Position numbers and translations under genes: made by a program. Positions 25,018-35,515 of a DNA stretch of 64,000 bases are shown in pieces. The stretch is from Amoebophrya sp. A120 (lineage: Eukaryota > Sar > Dinophyceae > Syndiniales > Amoebophryaceae). Under the pieces are notes generated by a model. The model searched no databases. It worked only from the letters and a program-made list of their open reading frames with translations, and was not told the origin of the DNA. The DNA lies in contig CAJINV010000010.1 of the NCBI GenBank assembly GCA_905178155.1, positions 2,056,167 through 2,120,166 of the forward strand, in the 5' to 3' direction. Each line of letters starts with the position of its first letter. Positions within the stretch are counted from its first letter, which is position 1.

Positions 25018-27808
25018 AGATGAAGACGTGGTCAACTATAAGCTTGCCGCAGCAGCAGCCCCTCTGCTTTTGTTCCCAGCAGCTTGAAACAAATAGGGCA
25101 GCTCTTCTTGGAAGTTGGTAGTGGTAGTGGTCTCGTATTTCTTTGACGGCAAAATACCACCTTCTTTCGTGTGGTGGTATTCTTGTTTTACTTTTTTGTG
25201 TTAATACCAACGGCTTTTAGTTCTTCTTCTTTGATAGTCGCAGTCGCAATGTCGGAACTTCTTGTGAAGTTGTTGTTAATCCAATCATATAAAACCGCTT
25301 TGTCGAAGCGGTTTCATAGTTCTTCGAAAAAAATTCTCTTCGCTTTATTGCTCGTTCAGCCAAGAAAATTCCTTCAACATCTTCGTCATTCCTGAAGTAG
25401 TAGAAGATGCTATTGAAACCAATTACTGTCAGCATTTCTTTTCGTGTCGGCCTCGCCCTCGGTCGCGTCCGTTCTGTTTATTTTCGAGTTCAGGTCGACG
25501 TTGCCCGACAAATTGAAATTCATCTTGTTTTCGTTGTCCCTGTCTACGTGGTCTTTGTGTAGTTTTTGCAGAAGTTGTTCGCTACTTCGCCTTTTTTTCT
25601 CGACCCACAAGACAGGACCGGTTCGTCGTGGTTGTGGTGGTGGTCACAAAGAATCGTATCGCGTTCTTGTGGCGCTGGCGCTGGTTCTACCTTGTAATAT
25701 TGATATTCTGTATTTTTCTACGGTACCCGACTGCTGCTTCGCTTCTGTTTGTAGTACAGCTTTCTTCGCCATTCACCATCTGCCCGCCAGATGTCTCCTT
25801 TACTATCTGTACCTTCACACAGCTGAAGTAGCTGTTCAACAATCTGCTGGAAGTTGTCTGGAGCTGCGGTTCGTTTAGAAAAAAACTACTGCAGCAGCCA
25901 TCGCAATTTAATACGCCTCGATTTCTCGTCGGTAAATGCGATGCGCTGCCAGTGACTCAGTGGTCTGGGTCGGTAAAGTAATTCTAGCAGCGGTCAAAAT
26001 GACAAATCGAACTTCTTCCCACGACCACTTTCTTGCCGTAGTCGTGCGCCCGCGAACGCAAGCACGAAGTACTTGTGGTCCTCAAAATAAACTGAATCTC
26101 CAGAGAACCAGGGCCAGCAGTAACAAGTACTAACTTGCTTCCTCGCCGGTGCTAATCAAAGTGTTGTTCTTCAGGAGATCATGCTTTTATTTCTGTCAAA
26201 GTTTCTCGCCCTTGTTGCGCCTTGACCTTGAAAAGCAAGTAGTTGTAGTCGCCTCCAGTATTGAACTGCGTTGCGATCGCCTCTACTTCGCATTCGCAGC
26301 AAAATAGTAAAATTCGGAGGAACAGTTGATGTGGAGAAACCAGCTATAATAAGCGGTAGCCATCAAGCGATTGGCAACGAAAGAAAAAGTGACGTCGCTT
26401 TGCCATGGACTTATTCATCCATAGCTGCGATATTACCAATTGTGCCAATACGAATTATTCAGTAGCAGTTGCGAAAATGCTTCTCTCCCAGAAGACACGC
26501 CCTGTTGACCATCAGTGTGGTACTTCAATGGTTAACTAACCACGACCAGCGACGGCACTAGGTCTAGGACTAGCTTCTCAAAAATCCTATAATTTGCAGT
26601 GGGATTCGATATTCAGTAAAATTCAAGGAAGTTGTACATGAGTTTCGATTTCTGAGACGAAAGCGAAGTCGGTTGAATAAATAACTTACCAAATACGTAA
26701 ATGTTTGGATCGCTGCCTGGGTTATTGTTCTTTGTTGTTTTCTGAATCAATGTTCCTTCGTGGTTTCTTTTCTACGATTCTTCGGCACAGAAATTGTCTC
26801 TGAGTAAGGAACAGGTAGTTCCCAAAAAGAAAAAAGAAAAACGCCGCCGCTGCTTATTTGGTTTTTTTTGCTTTTGGTCGCGATAAAGCTTAAGCTCAGG
26901 GTTGTTTGTTGTTGTATCGGATCTCTATCTTTATCATCTCATGTTTCAGGAACAACACGCCGAAGAACTGCAAGACAATAGTACATCAAAGCACCACTAC
27001 TTTCGCCGTGCCGGAAAATAAAGCGCAGCTAGTACAACTAGAACATCGAGGAAAGTAAAAAATGCTGCAGCCGATGAACGCGGTTTCGTTTGTTGAGTGA
27101 AAAATGAAATACGTAAAAAAACGAATCAGATCTTGGTCGACCAGGAGGATCACAACTCATCAAAGGTCGGATGTCTGTGCAAATAACGCGATCCAGCGGA
27201 CGCGGAGCGTACTTTCTTATATCAATGAAGTATGCACCGTATGCACCACCTAGCTCTACTGCTACCCTCCATCTCGACGTCAATAGGGACATGTTGAAGG
27301 TGATGGTGAAGATCCACCTCCACGACGAGAAAGTAGAAACCTCCAGCCAAAAAGAGGATCGAATCTAACTCTAGCATGTGGAGGAAGACTAGTATAGAGT
27401 GATACGTAATTCTAACTGCCGCGAACGCGGTAGTACAACTCTACTAGTTTTGCAAGGAAGAACATCGAACAAGCTGCAGAAGTCCAGTGCATCTTCTCGA
27501 GAAACCCTTCTGTTTTGTTGTGTCTGCAAACAACAACTGCCAGTTTATTTTTCTTGTAGCGAAATAAAGTCACACCGGGACACGAGCGCAATCGTGTCCC
27601 CAGTTGCGTCGTATCTCTTCCACGAATTTATGTGACGATCATCGGTTTTCAACTTCGCGGCTTTTGACACAGAAGCGCGAAGATTGATGATTGAAATTGA
27701 AAAAGTCATACGAACTAAGATCATCATTCACATACACGTTCACCACACCACGGCGCGACAGGAGCAGACTTCAGCAGCTCTTAAGGAGCCCAAGAACTTG
27801 TCAACTGT
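25018..27808. other. Intergenic, no gene seen
   Basis: About 2.8 kb of AT-rich sequence before the stop of the aminopeptidase gene. Small open frames exist, such as 25410-25610 minus (charged, 66 codons) and 25444-25878 plus (Cys/Leu-rich). None shows family resemblance or splice support. No IE or clear repeat was found. Confidence 0.45.
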
Positions 27809-30800
27809 TCATCTTGACCCAGCAGCATTCGCCAGGTCTTTCGCGACCACGGCCTGGCAGATCGGGTGGTAAAAGTTCTTGTGCGTCTCAAACAGCTCAT
27901 TCGCTACTTCGACCGAGCACTTCGCCAGGGATCGGTACAGCGGTCGCGTGTACTTCATCCGGCCTTGGCTGGTCAGCATTTTCGCGACTTTATCGTAAAG
28001 CCGTTTCCAGTGCGGTGTTTTCAAATTCAGCTGGTACCACTGAAAAAGCAGCTCGCAGTTCTGCGTGGTATCCAAGCCGGTCAGGGACGATTCGAGCAGG
28101 TTATCAAATGTAAAAGTGTCTGGGTGTGGAAGATTCTGAGACTTGTCACGCATGTTCTGCATGACCCAGGATGTCTGTATTATGCATGACCTAGCATCAC
28201 ACATTTTTAGAGGGCTTCCTGATCCTGATGCCTACTCCGCATGACAAACGGCCTCCCGGCGTAGCACAAACTAGACTTCTCTTGCTGGTCATGCAATACA
28301 GATTTTTTTAGAGTCCAAAGTTAGCATCACAAGTTGGTTCCAACCTTCCCGACCCAGACATTTTTGCATTTGATACAGGTCTAACTTCGACAACTCGCTA
28401 TACGGGTTTCCGTTTGTTGCTGCTGAGGCTAACTGGTTCAACTTTTCAAAAAACATATGGCGTTCTCAAATGTTACATTCTCAACTGTTAGATGAACTTA
28501 CAATGCAAGACTAGGAAAAGTGAAAGGGGGGATATTGCGCCTTTTGCATTACAGGTTTGGTGCAGATTCTAATGCTACCTATCGCGCCAAGAACTTGTCA
28601 TGCGAAGCAGCTTGATAATGTACACACTTATGGCATTTTTGCATGACAAATTCATGTAACAGCTAAGAATGTAACGTTTGAGAGTCCCATAAAACACCAA
28701 CCTCTGTTCGGTTCGCCAGACTGACCAGAAGGAGTATGGGAGTGTCAGGATCGAAATCGACAAAATCGAAAAATTTGCAATGCATAAAATGGATTCCAGA
28801 TCGAACCCAGTTTCTAAGTGGCGCATGACAAATTCTGGTAGTGCCTAAATCGAGTTTGTAATGCTGTTTAGGCAGAGAAGGCTGATTCTCTCATGCTGCT
28901 TTAGCAGCTCGAGCTATAACCCCAAACAGGCCTACAACCGGCCTCACTTGCCTGCTCTGCAACACACGTGTTTCGCGTCATGCATTTTATGCATCACAAA
29001 TTTTTCGATTTTGTCAATTTCGATCCTGACAGTTCCATAAGGAGACTGTTTGCTGTATAACCCGCGCAGGTGTTACAATCTCAAACGTTACAATAGAATA
29101 TGGAAATCTGTGATGCATGAGCGCATGATCTGGCCAGCTCTCATAGGATTGCGCATGACAAGTTCTGGAGTCCTAATCCGCACTACTATCTGGCGAAATT
29201 TGTATTGCAGAAAGTGGAATGCTGTCCGAGTCTGTCATGTGTATCATGCAAGACAAGTCTCAGATTCTATTGTAATGTTTGAGATTGTAACGCTTGAGCA
29301 GGTCATATGCTTCTTCAACTCCTGCGCGCCGTGGTCGTCCTCGCCGGCAGATAGAGTTAGCTCGTGCCAGTCTGTTACAGTGAAAAATGCCCCCACCCCC
29401 AAAGTTGCAAAAATTTGTGTTTCCAAATGAAAACTTTTTGCCATGCATAAAAGGAGTATGAATCTTTCTGATGCAGCGTCGAGGCGTGTATCGAATGGCT
29501 TGCATGACAAGCGCCACTTTTGCTGGGGTCTTTTGCAGTACAAACTTTTGCTATTCACTATGTCTTGGAAATCTGTCATGCTGATAGATGCAAGAGGGCG
29601 AATGTTTCATTTGGAAAGGTTTGCAATACAAATGCTACCAAGTTGGGGGTCGGGAGCATTTTTCACTTTGATACAGTCGCTCGCGAGCGTTTCCGCGTCC
29701 TGGATGGAGACGGACTCGAAGGGGTAGGGCAGGTCCGGCATCCCGGGCTGAAAGTACCACTTGCCCCAATCGAGAGTCTTTGGATTGTTCGCCACTTGTG
29801 GACACTGGGCGCAGACGAACTCCCGGAACTCCCTCGCCGTGATGGTTTTGAACTTGAAGGTTTGTATGTAGGGTTTCACAATCTCCTTCAGAAACTTCTC
29901 CTCGCCCACGATCTGCTCAATGGTGTGCAACAAATTGCACCCCTTCTCGTAGTATGCACTGCAAAAGTATGGCACGACTCGGGTCGCATTCATTTTTTCC
30001 TAAATTGCACCAGCAAATACGCATGACGATTTTTTTTCCTAGGAAAAATCCGCATGTTGACAAATTCGAGTTGTAAAGCTGAGCAACTTTGTAATGCAAT
30101 TTCTACTAGTACGATGATACTTTTGCAGTGCATACGTACGGAACCGCGGAAAAAACGTCGTCTGGGTCGATCTCCTATCCTGTGCAACAGTATCGTACTC
30201 GTAGTAATGGCGTTCCTGCAATACAAATATTCCTCTTAAGGTAAATCCGCAGTACAAATTTTATTTCTCATGCTGGGAAAGTTTGTAATGCATTTATACG
30301 AGTACAATACTTTTGCACAGCATATCTCCGCGGACAGGTCCGGGACGAGCTTGGTGTACTGCGGTTGCTTATGCATTGCAAATATGTTGTCTGGGTCTGG
30401 AACTTGTGATGCAAGGTAGGGAATAATGAGCACACTGTAATTATCCGCTGCCCAGCATGACAAGTTTTTCCGTGGTTCTAGATCTAGGTTGCGTACTCTG
30501 CATGATAAACTGCGTTTTTGCATGAAAGGCAAGAGGAGCTCTTCGCGGCCACGCAATACAGAGTTCAGAGTCATCATGCCAGACTAGCATAACAAATCTC
30601 GTCGCAACTACTTTCCAGACTCAGACTCATATTTGCAGTACGTATTGCTTTATAGATTCAAAATGCGCCACCGAGGCCTTCAAGTGCGCCACCCCGTTCT
30701 GGGACGCGACCGAATGGGCTTCTTTCGCCAGTTTCTTCGCTTCGTCGTCGGAAATCGGTGGCTGTTGTTTTTTCGCCTGCTGGTACACAAACTCCTGCTT

Positions 30801-32959
30801 GATTTTCCGCTCCAGCCACACCGTCCACCCTTCGTTCAGCCAGAAGTGCTCCCAGGTACAGTTAGTCACGACCTGACAGGATCAAATTTTTAGATGAAAT
30901 TTGCATTGCGGATATTAAGTGAGATCATGATACTTTATTCCCATTCGCTGCACATGATGATCACGCATGAGCATGACAAAGAAAAAGAAAAAGAAAAACT
31001 CAGATCGAAAAATATCAAGTACGTTCCCGGTCCAGCTGTGCGAAATTTCGTGCGCTACCACATCTGCCAACGACCGGTCGCCCGCGAGCAAGGTCGGCGT
31101 CACAAATGTCAGACACGGGTTTTCCATGCCCCCGTAGGGGAAGCTGGGAGGTAACGACAACACGTCGTACCTCCCCCATTGGTACTCTAGCCCCGTGATT
31201 TGCTCCGCGATTTGCAGAAATTCCTCCGTTTCCGCGAACTCCCACGCGACCTTCTCAATGTCCTCCCTCTCCGCCCAGACGTCGCAGCGGTGGGAGATTT
31301 GTTTTTTCACAATGTCCCCGCAGACCAACGCGATGAGGTAGCTAGGAACCGGGATTTTCTGCTCGAATTTGAACGATTTGTACTCCTGTCTTTCCCCGCT
31401 GCTCGTCTTCCCCATCGAAAACTGCTCCTTGCTGAAGACCGCGGACATCAGCGCCTGCGCCCAAACGGGGCAGTGGATCACGGCGGTATAGGCGCACTTC
31501 GCCGACGGGCAGTCCTGCACGGGGAGTAGACTTCTCGCGTGGATGGCCTGGCACTGAGTGAAAAGGTAGGGGTATTTTTTCCCGGTCGTCGCTTCGGGCT
31601 TGACCTATCCTGAGTAAAAACGTACCCACACCAGAGTTGCCATCCAGATTTGCCATGACAGGAACAGTTGTGATGCGCAACCCCATGACAGGCATTTTCA
31701 ATCGTGTTTGGACACTTGTAATGCTGTAAACAGGATTAGCAGATCGATTTGCGATGCGGCTTTCCTTGCTAACTTGCACTACCTTACGGACTGAAACTTG
31801 TCAGCGTGACTCCCAAAACTCCTAGGTTTGTGTTGCAAAATGCCCATCTTGACTCTGGTGTGGGGACGTTTTTAATCAGGATATGACCCACTGCGTGCTC
31901 ATCGCATCGACGCCGGTCTCGTAGCGAATGCGGAGTTTGACGGCTAAGTCCGGTTTTTCCGCGACCGTTTGCTTGTCGAGTGCCGAGGATTCCGGCAACG
32001 CGCAATGGAGTGACTTGCCGAAAACCTTGTGCTCGGACTGTAGCAACCTATACGGCGAAGACCGGAACACCGAGCAACTCTGGGCCGTGCACAGGGCGGA
32101 GCTGACCCCGAGAATTTTCATCCCGCCGTTTGTGTCCAGCACAAACTGCCGCATAGCCCCCGAAGTAGACTCGTCGAGCTTGAGGACGGATTTTGCCGGA
32201 ATCGTGTAGGTGACGGAACCGAAGAGTTTTGTGTTGTCAAAATCGACGGTGAGGTTGAGCTCCATGAAGCTCGCAGTAGTCTTCTGCTAAGTAAAAACGT
32301 CCTGACCCCAGAGTTGTCTTTGTCATGCAAATCCGCATGACTAAAATGCTTCTCATGCGCAACCCCATGATGAGCAGCTCTTTCTCATGCTGTCTCAGTA
32401 ATACTTTGTCATGCTCTAATCAGGATAGGGAGCCGGGTTTGTGATGCGGGATCACTAGCCAGACCCAGATACGACCACTACACTAAAGTCCCAAACTTGT
32501 CATGCGCAACCTCCAGAACTTGCTGATTTGTGTAGCAAAAGTCCCTTCTTGGCTCTGGGGTGGGAGCGTTTTTACCTACGATAAATCTCGCTCGCATTGG
32601 ACAGCGTCGAAAAATCCTTGACGCGAGCGTCCATGGTGCCGAGCTTGGCGGCGTGGATTGCAAAAATGTCTGGGTCTGTAAGATTCTAAACTTGTAATGC
32701 TGTCTCTGGATTCTAAAAAAATTTGTGTTGCATGACCAGCAAGAGGACTCCAGTTTATTGTGCTAGGCGGAAAGGGTATTTCTCATGCGGTAGAGGCATC
32801 GAGAAGCTCTCTAAAAATCTGTGATGCTAGGGCATGCATCACAGACATCGTGGATCATTCAAAATATGCATGACAAACCTGGCAATCTTCCAGACGCAGA
32901 CATTTCTGCAGTTGATAGGCGGCGAAATCGGCTTGATCTTCGCCGATAAGCGGGGACAT
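27809..32959 (-). CDS. Leukotriene-A4-hydrolase-type M1 aminopeptidase, 708 aa
   Basis: Zinc aminopeptidase of the LTA4H branch of family M1, probably cytosolic; LTA4-type epoxide hydrolysis cannot be inferred here. Exons: 32918-32959, 32584-32646, 31884-32277, 31023-31600, 30645-30872, 30325-30364, 30135-30170, 29674-29947, 29308-29367, 29040-29050, 28691-28728, 28376-28450, 27809-28096. One intron is GT-AG (30873-31022); 11 are IEs. All phases agree. The N-terminal beta domain is present. GGMEN is followed by HEISH (residues 350-354, 31038-31052), and Glu373 lies in WLNEG 18 residues on, so the zinc site is complete. The catalytic Tyr is in VPYEKG. The C-terminal helical domain keeps GRMKYTRP, the carboxylate-recognition motif. 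Exon 10 is 11 nt. A 5' fragment is duplicated upstream (33.7-34.9 kb). Confidence 0.95.
28102..28375. mobile_element. IE-A introner, aminopeptidase intron 12
   Basis: TATCAAATGTAAAAGTGTCT and the inverse; perfect caggt duplication. Confidence 0.93.
28456..28690. mobile_element. IE-E introner, aminopeptidase intron 11
   Basis: TATGGCGTTCTCAAATGTTA and GTAACGTTTGAGAGTCCCATA; perfect aaaca duplication. Confidence 0.93.
28734..29039. mobile_element. IE-F introner, aminopeptidase intron 10
   Basis: TATGGGAGTGTCAGGATCGA and CGATCCTGACAGTTCCATA; perfect aggag duplication. Only 11 exonic bases separate it from the next IE. Confidence 0.93.
29056..29307. mobile_element. IE-E introner, aminopeptidase intron 9
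   Basis: The inner inverted repeats (TCTCAAACGTTACAAT) are strong while the outer ends are diverged. Flanks tgctg / tgctt. Confidence 0.88.
29373..29673. mobile_element. IE-D introner, aminopeptidase intron 8
   Basis: Ends TGTTACAGTGAAAAATGCCC and TTTTTCACTTTGATA; perfect cagtc duplication. Confidence 0.9.
29953..30134. mobile_element. IE-B introner, aminopeptidase intron 7
   Basis: TATGCACTGCAAAAGTATGG and its inverse; flanks cgtag / cgtac. Confidence 0.9.
30176..30324. mobile_element. IE-B introner, aminopeptidase intron 6
   Basis: TATCCTGTGCAACAGTATCG and CTTTTGCACAGCATA; perfect tctcc duplication. A 36-nt exon separates it from the preceding IE. Confidence 0.93.
30370..30644. mobile_element. 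IE-A introner, aminopeptidase intron 5
   Basis: Diverged IE-A ends (TATGCATTGCAAATATG / ATATTTGCAGTACGTA); perfect ttgct duplication. Confidence 0.9.
31606..31883. mobile_element. IE-C introner, aminopeptidase intron 3
   Basis: TATCCTGAGTAAAAACGTAC and CGTTTTTAATCAGGATA; perfect tgacc duplication. Confidence 0.93.
32283..32583. mobile_element. IE-C introner, aminopeptidase intron 2
   Basis: Flanks agtct / aatct. It is absent from the duplicated 5' fragment, where coding sequence GAGATCACCGCGAGC is uninterrupted (near 34490). Confidence 0.9.
32652..32917. mobile_element. IE-A introner, aminopeptidase intron 1
   Basis: Perfect ggcgg duplication. Its orthologue at the same site in the duplicate is 34561-34826. 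Confidence 0.92.
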
Positions 32960-33852
32960 CTTGCTTTTTTGCAGCGAGAACGTTCAGGAGCTTGGCCGGT
33001 CAGAATGAGAATGCCAAAATGATTCTGATTTCGTTGATACTCTTCTATGATAAACGTTTCTCTGATTTTTACGTATGCAGTCTAGAAGGAATTTCCATCA
33101 TTCGTCGCTGGTTTGAAGAAAAAGCTTGCTCATTACTGAGGGTTCCTTCATTTTCTTCACAATTGTGCTGGTCGCTCGTCGTTGCAAAATCTTCTTCAAA
33201 AATTGTTCTCTATCTCTCCCTAGTTTTTCGGCAAAATAAAAAGTCTGTCTTCTTGTCGTAAACGTGATCTTCACATGGCAGTTGGCATAAAACACACCTT
33301 CATCTTCATCGTTTCACAACATCGAACGGGCGCTGCAGCATCTGCTCAGCACGACACCCGCTCACGAGGATGGTAATAAACAGAATTTGTGCTGCTCTGC
33401 TCGTTTTGAGCGGCCGATCACACTGTGAAAGCCGAAGCGGCTCCGTAACTGCCTGCTCTCTGTTGTGAAAAGTGCCAATCGACGGCACAAGCACCTCAAC
33501 ATCGTCATGATCTTCACTAGGTGTGGCAGTTCAAGTTCGATGGCATAATTGGTAAACTAATTGTTGTTCATCTTCATTCCTGAATTCTTTGCTTTCACTT
33601 TCTCATCACTAGGTGTGGGTAACTAAGAACTCAGATCGTCCATGCTCAGGGTAAGAACTCGTCACTGCTAGATGTGGGAGGTAAGAACCCAGTTTCAGAT
33701 GCCACTGACTGCGCATTTATTTCATCTACTTCACACAGCCGCGGCGTTCATGGTCTTGCATCAGCTTCAGCGTCGTCGGAAAATACTTCCAGCGCCGGTT
33801 CAAACTGGCCCGGAGCTGCGTGTATCCTGTCCAGGTCCGCGTTGGAGGGCCA

Positions 33853-34104
33853 TATCAAATGCAAAAGTGTCAGGGTCTGGAAACTTCTGATGCTGGGTGG
33901 CGTCTCATGATGAGGCCACAAATGCTGGCTCAGCATCACAAGTTTCTGAGCCTCTAGGTGTTGCCTATTCTGCATGACAAACTGCGTCTCTGCATCACAG
34001 AAAAATGGAGCTCTTGAGTAACGTGCATGACAGATTTAAGAGTGATGCCAGACAAGCATGACAAACGTGCATTCTTCCAGACCCAGACATTTTTACATTT
34101 GATA
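33853..34104. mobile_element. IE-A introner at the duplication junction, no target duplication
   Basis: Consensus ends TATCAAATGCAAAAGTGTC / CATTTTTACATTTGATA. The flanks differ (ggcca / ggact): one equals the insertion site in the RlmN-like gene, the other is aminopeptidase exon sequence. Confidence 0.9.
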
Positions 34105-34184
34105 GGACTCGTCGAGCTTGAGGACGGATTTTGCCGGAATCGTGTAGGTGACGGAACCGAAGAGTTTTGTGTTGTCAAAATCGA

Positions 34185-34456
34185 TATCAGACGCAAAAGT
34201 GTCTGGGTCTGGAAGAGTGCGCGATTTGTCATGCAGCTTTTCCATGACCCATGAGGTCTGGAATGCAGGACCTAGCATGACAGATTCTGTGCGACCGATC
34301 TCTCTCATGCCTATCCTGCATGAGAAACTCCCTCCCGACTTGGTCAAAACTGGGCGACTTTTTCTTTTGGTAATCATGCAACACAGATTTTTGCATGCTT
34401 CAGATTTAGCATGACAAGTTACATTCTTCCAGACCCAGACGTATTTGCATTTGATA
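34185..34456. mobile_element. IE-A introner in the chimera only
   Basis: Perfect atcga duplication. The paralogous aminopeptidase exon has the single empty site at about 32241-32246. Confidence 0.93.
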
Positions 34457-34560
34457 ATCGACGGTGCGGTTTAGCTCCATGAAGCTCGCGGTGATCTCGC
34501 TCGCATTGGACAGCGTCGAAAAATCCTTGACGCGAGCGTCCATGGTGCCGAGCTTGGCGG

Positions 34561-34826
34561 CATGGATTGCAAAACTGTCTGCGTCTGTAAGATTCTAAAC
34601 TTGTAATGCTGCCTCTGGATTCTCAAAAAATTTGTGTTGCATGACCAGCAAGAGGACTCCAGTTTGTGCTAGGCGGAAAGGGTATTTCTCATGCGGTAGA
34701 GACATGATCGAAAAGCTCTCTAAAAATCTGTGACGCTAGGGCATGCATCACAGACATCGTGGATCATTCAAAATATGCATGACAAACCTGGCAATCTTCC
34801 AGACCCAGACATTTCTGCAGTTGATA
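34561..34826. mobile_element. IE-A introner, chimera intron 1
   Basis: Same site and ggcgg duplication as 32652-32917, so it predates the duplication. Confidence 0.92.
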
Positions 34827-35515
34827 GGCGGCGAAATCGGCTTGATCTTCGCCAATAAGCGGGGACATCTTGCTTTTATTTTGCTTTTGCTGCAGCGAGA
34901 ACCTTCAGGAGGAGCTTGGCAAATCAGAACGAGAATGTTAGGATTTTATTCAAGATACTCTTCTATGATAAAAGTTTGACGTCGACATATACGGTCTAGT
35001 AGCTTTAGTTTTTATCATTCGTCGCTGGTTTGAAGAAGGAAAAGCATGCTAATGTTCTGTCTTCACATTTCTACTGGCCGCTCGCTGCAAAATATCCTTC
35101 AAAAACATTTCTCTCCCTTTTTCGTCAATAAATATGAATATAAGAAGTCTGTCTTCTTGTCGTAAACGGCAGCCGGCATAAAACACGCCTCGTTTTTCGT
35201 CTTGATCGCTGCACGACATCCAACGGGCATTGCAGCATCTGCTCAGCACGACACCCGCCCAGCACGAGGATGTTGGTAATAAACAGAATTTGTGCTGCTC
35301 TGGTTCTTTTTTGCGGCCGATCACACTGTGAACGCCGAGGGGGCTCATTGCTCGTCAATTCTTTGCTTTCACTTTCTCATCACTAGGTGTGGGTAACTAA
35401 GAACTCAGATCGTCCAAGCTCAGGGTAAGAACTCGTCACTAGATGTGGGAGGTAAGAACCCAGTTTCAGATGCCGCTGACTGCGCATTCCTTTCATCTTC
35501 ACACAGCCGCGGTGT

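Larger units (their letters stand above)
32168..33852. repeat. Tandem duplication, left unit
   Basis: Contains the 5' part of the aminopeptidase gene, its upstream region and a copy of the last 100 coding bases of the RlmN-like gene (33748-33847). It matches 34106-35620 except for IE differences and small indels. Confidence 0.88.
33748..34868 (-). pseudogene. Chimera: aminopeptidase 5' fragment fused to RlmN-like 3' end
   Basis: Exons 34827-34868, 34457-34555 and 34105-34179 encode the aminopeptidase N-terminus ([12 protein letters not shown]... to ...VLKLDES, about 72 residues). After IE-A 33853-34104 follows a copy of the RlmN-like C-terminus (PSNADLDRIHAAPGQF...), ending at a stop at 33748. 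If only the IE is removed, the two parts are in frame (about 106 residues). If five further bases are lost as elsewhere, a shifted frame of about 17 residues results. It keeps a copy of the aminopeptidase promoter and of the other gene's 3' end, so it may be transcribed. It lacks the zinc site, so no enzyme activity is expected. Confidence 0.8.

Noticed and set aside
34105-34868. A second complete aminopeptidase gene
   Set aside because: Only the first 72 or so codons are present; the zinc site and everything after are missing.
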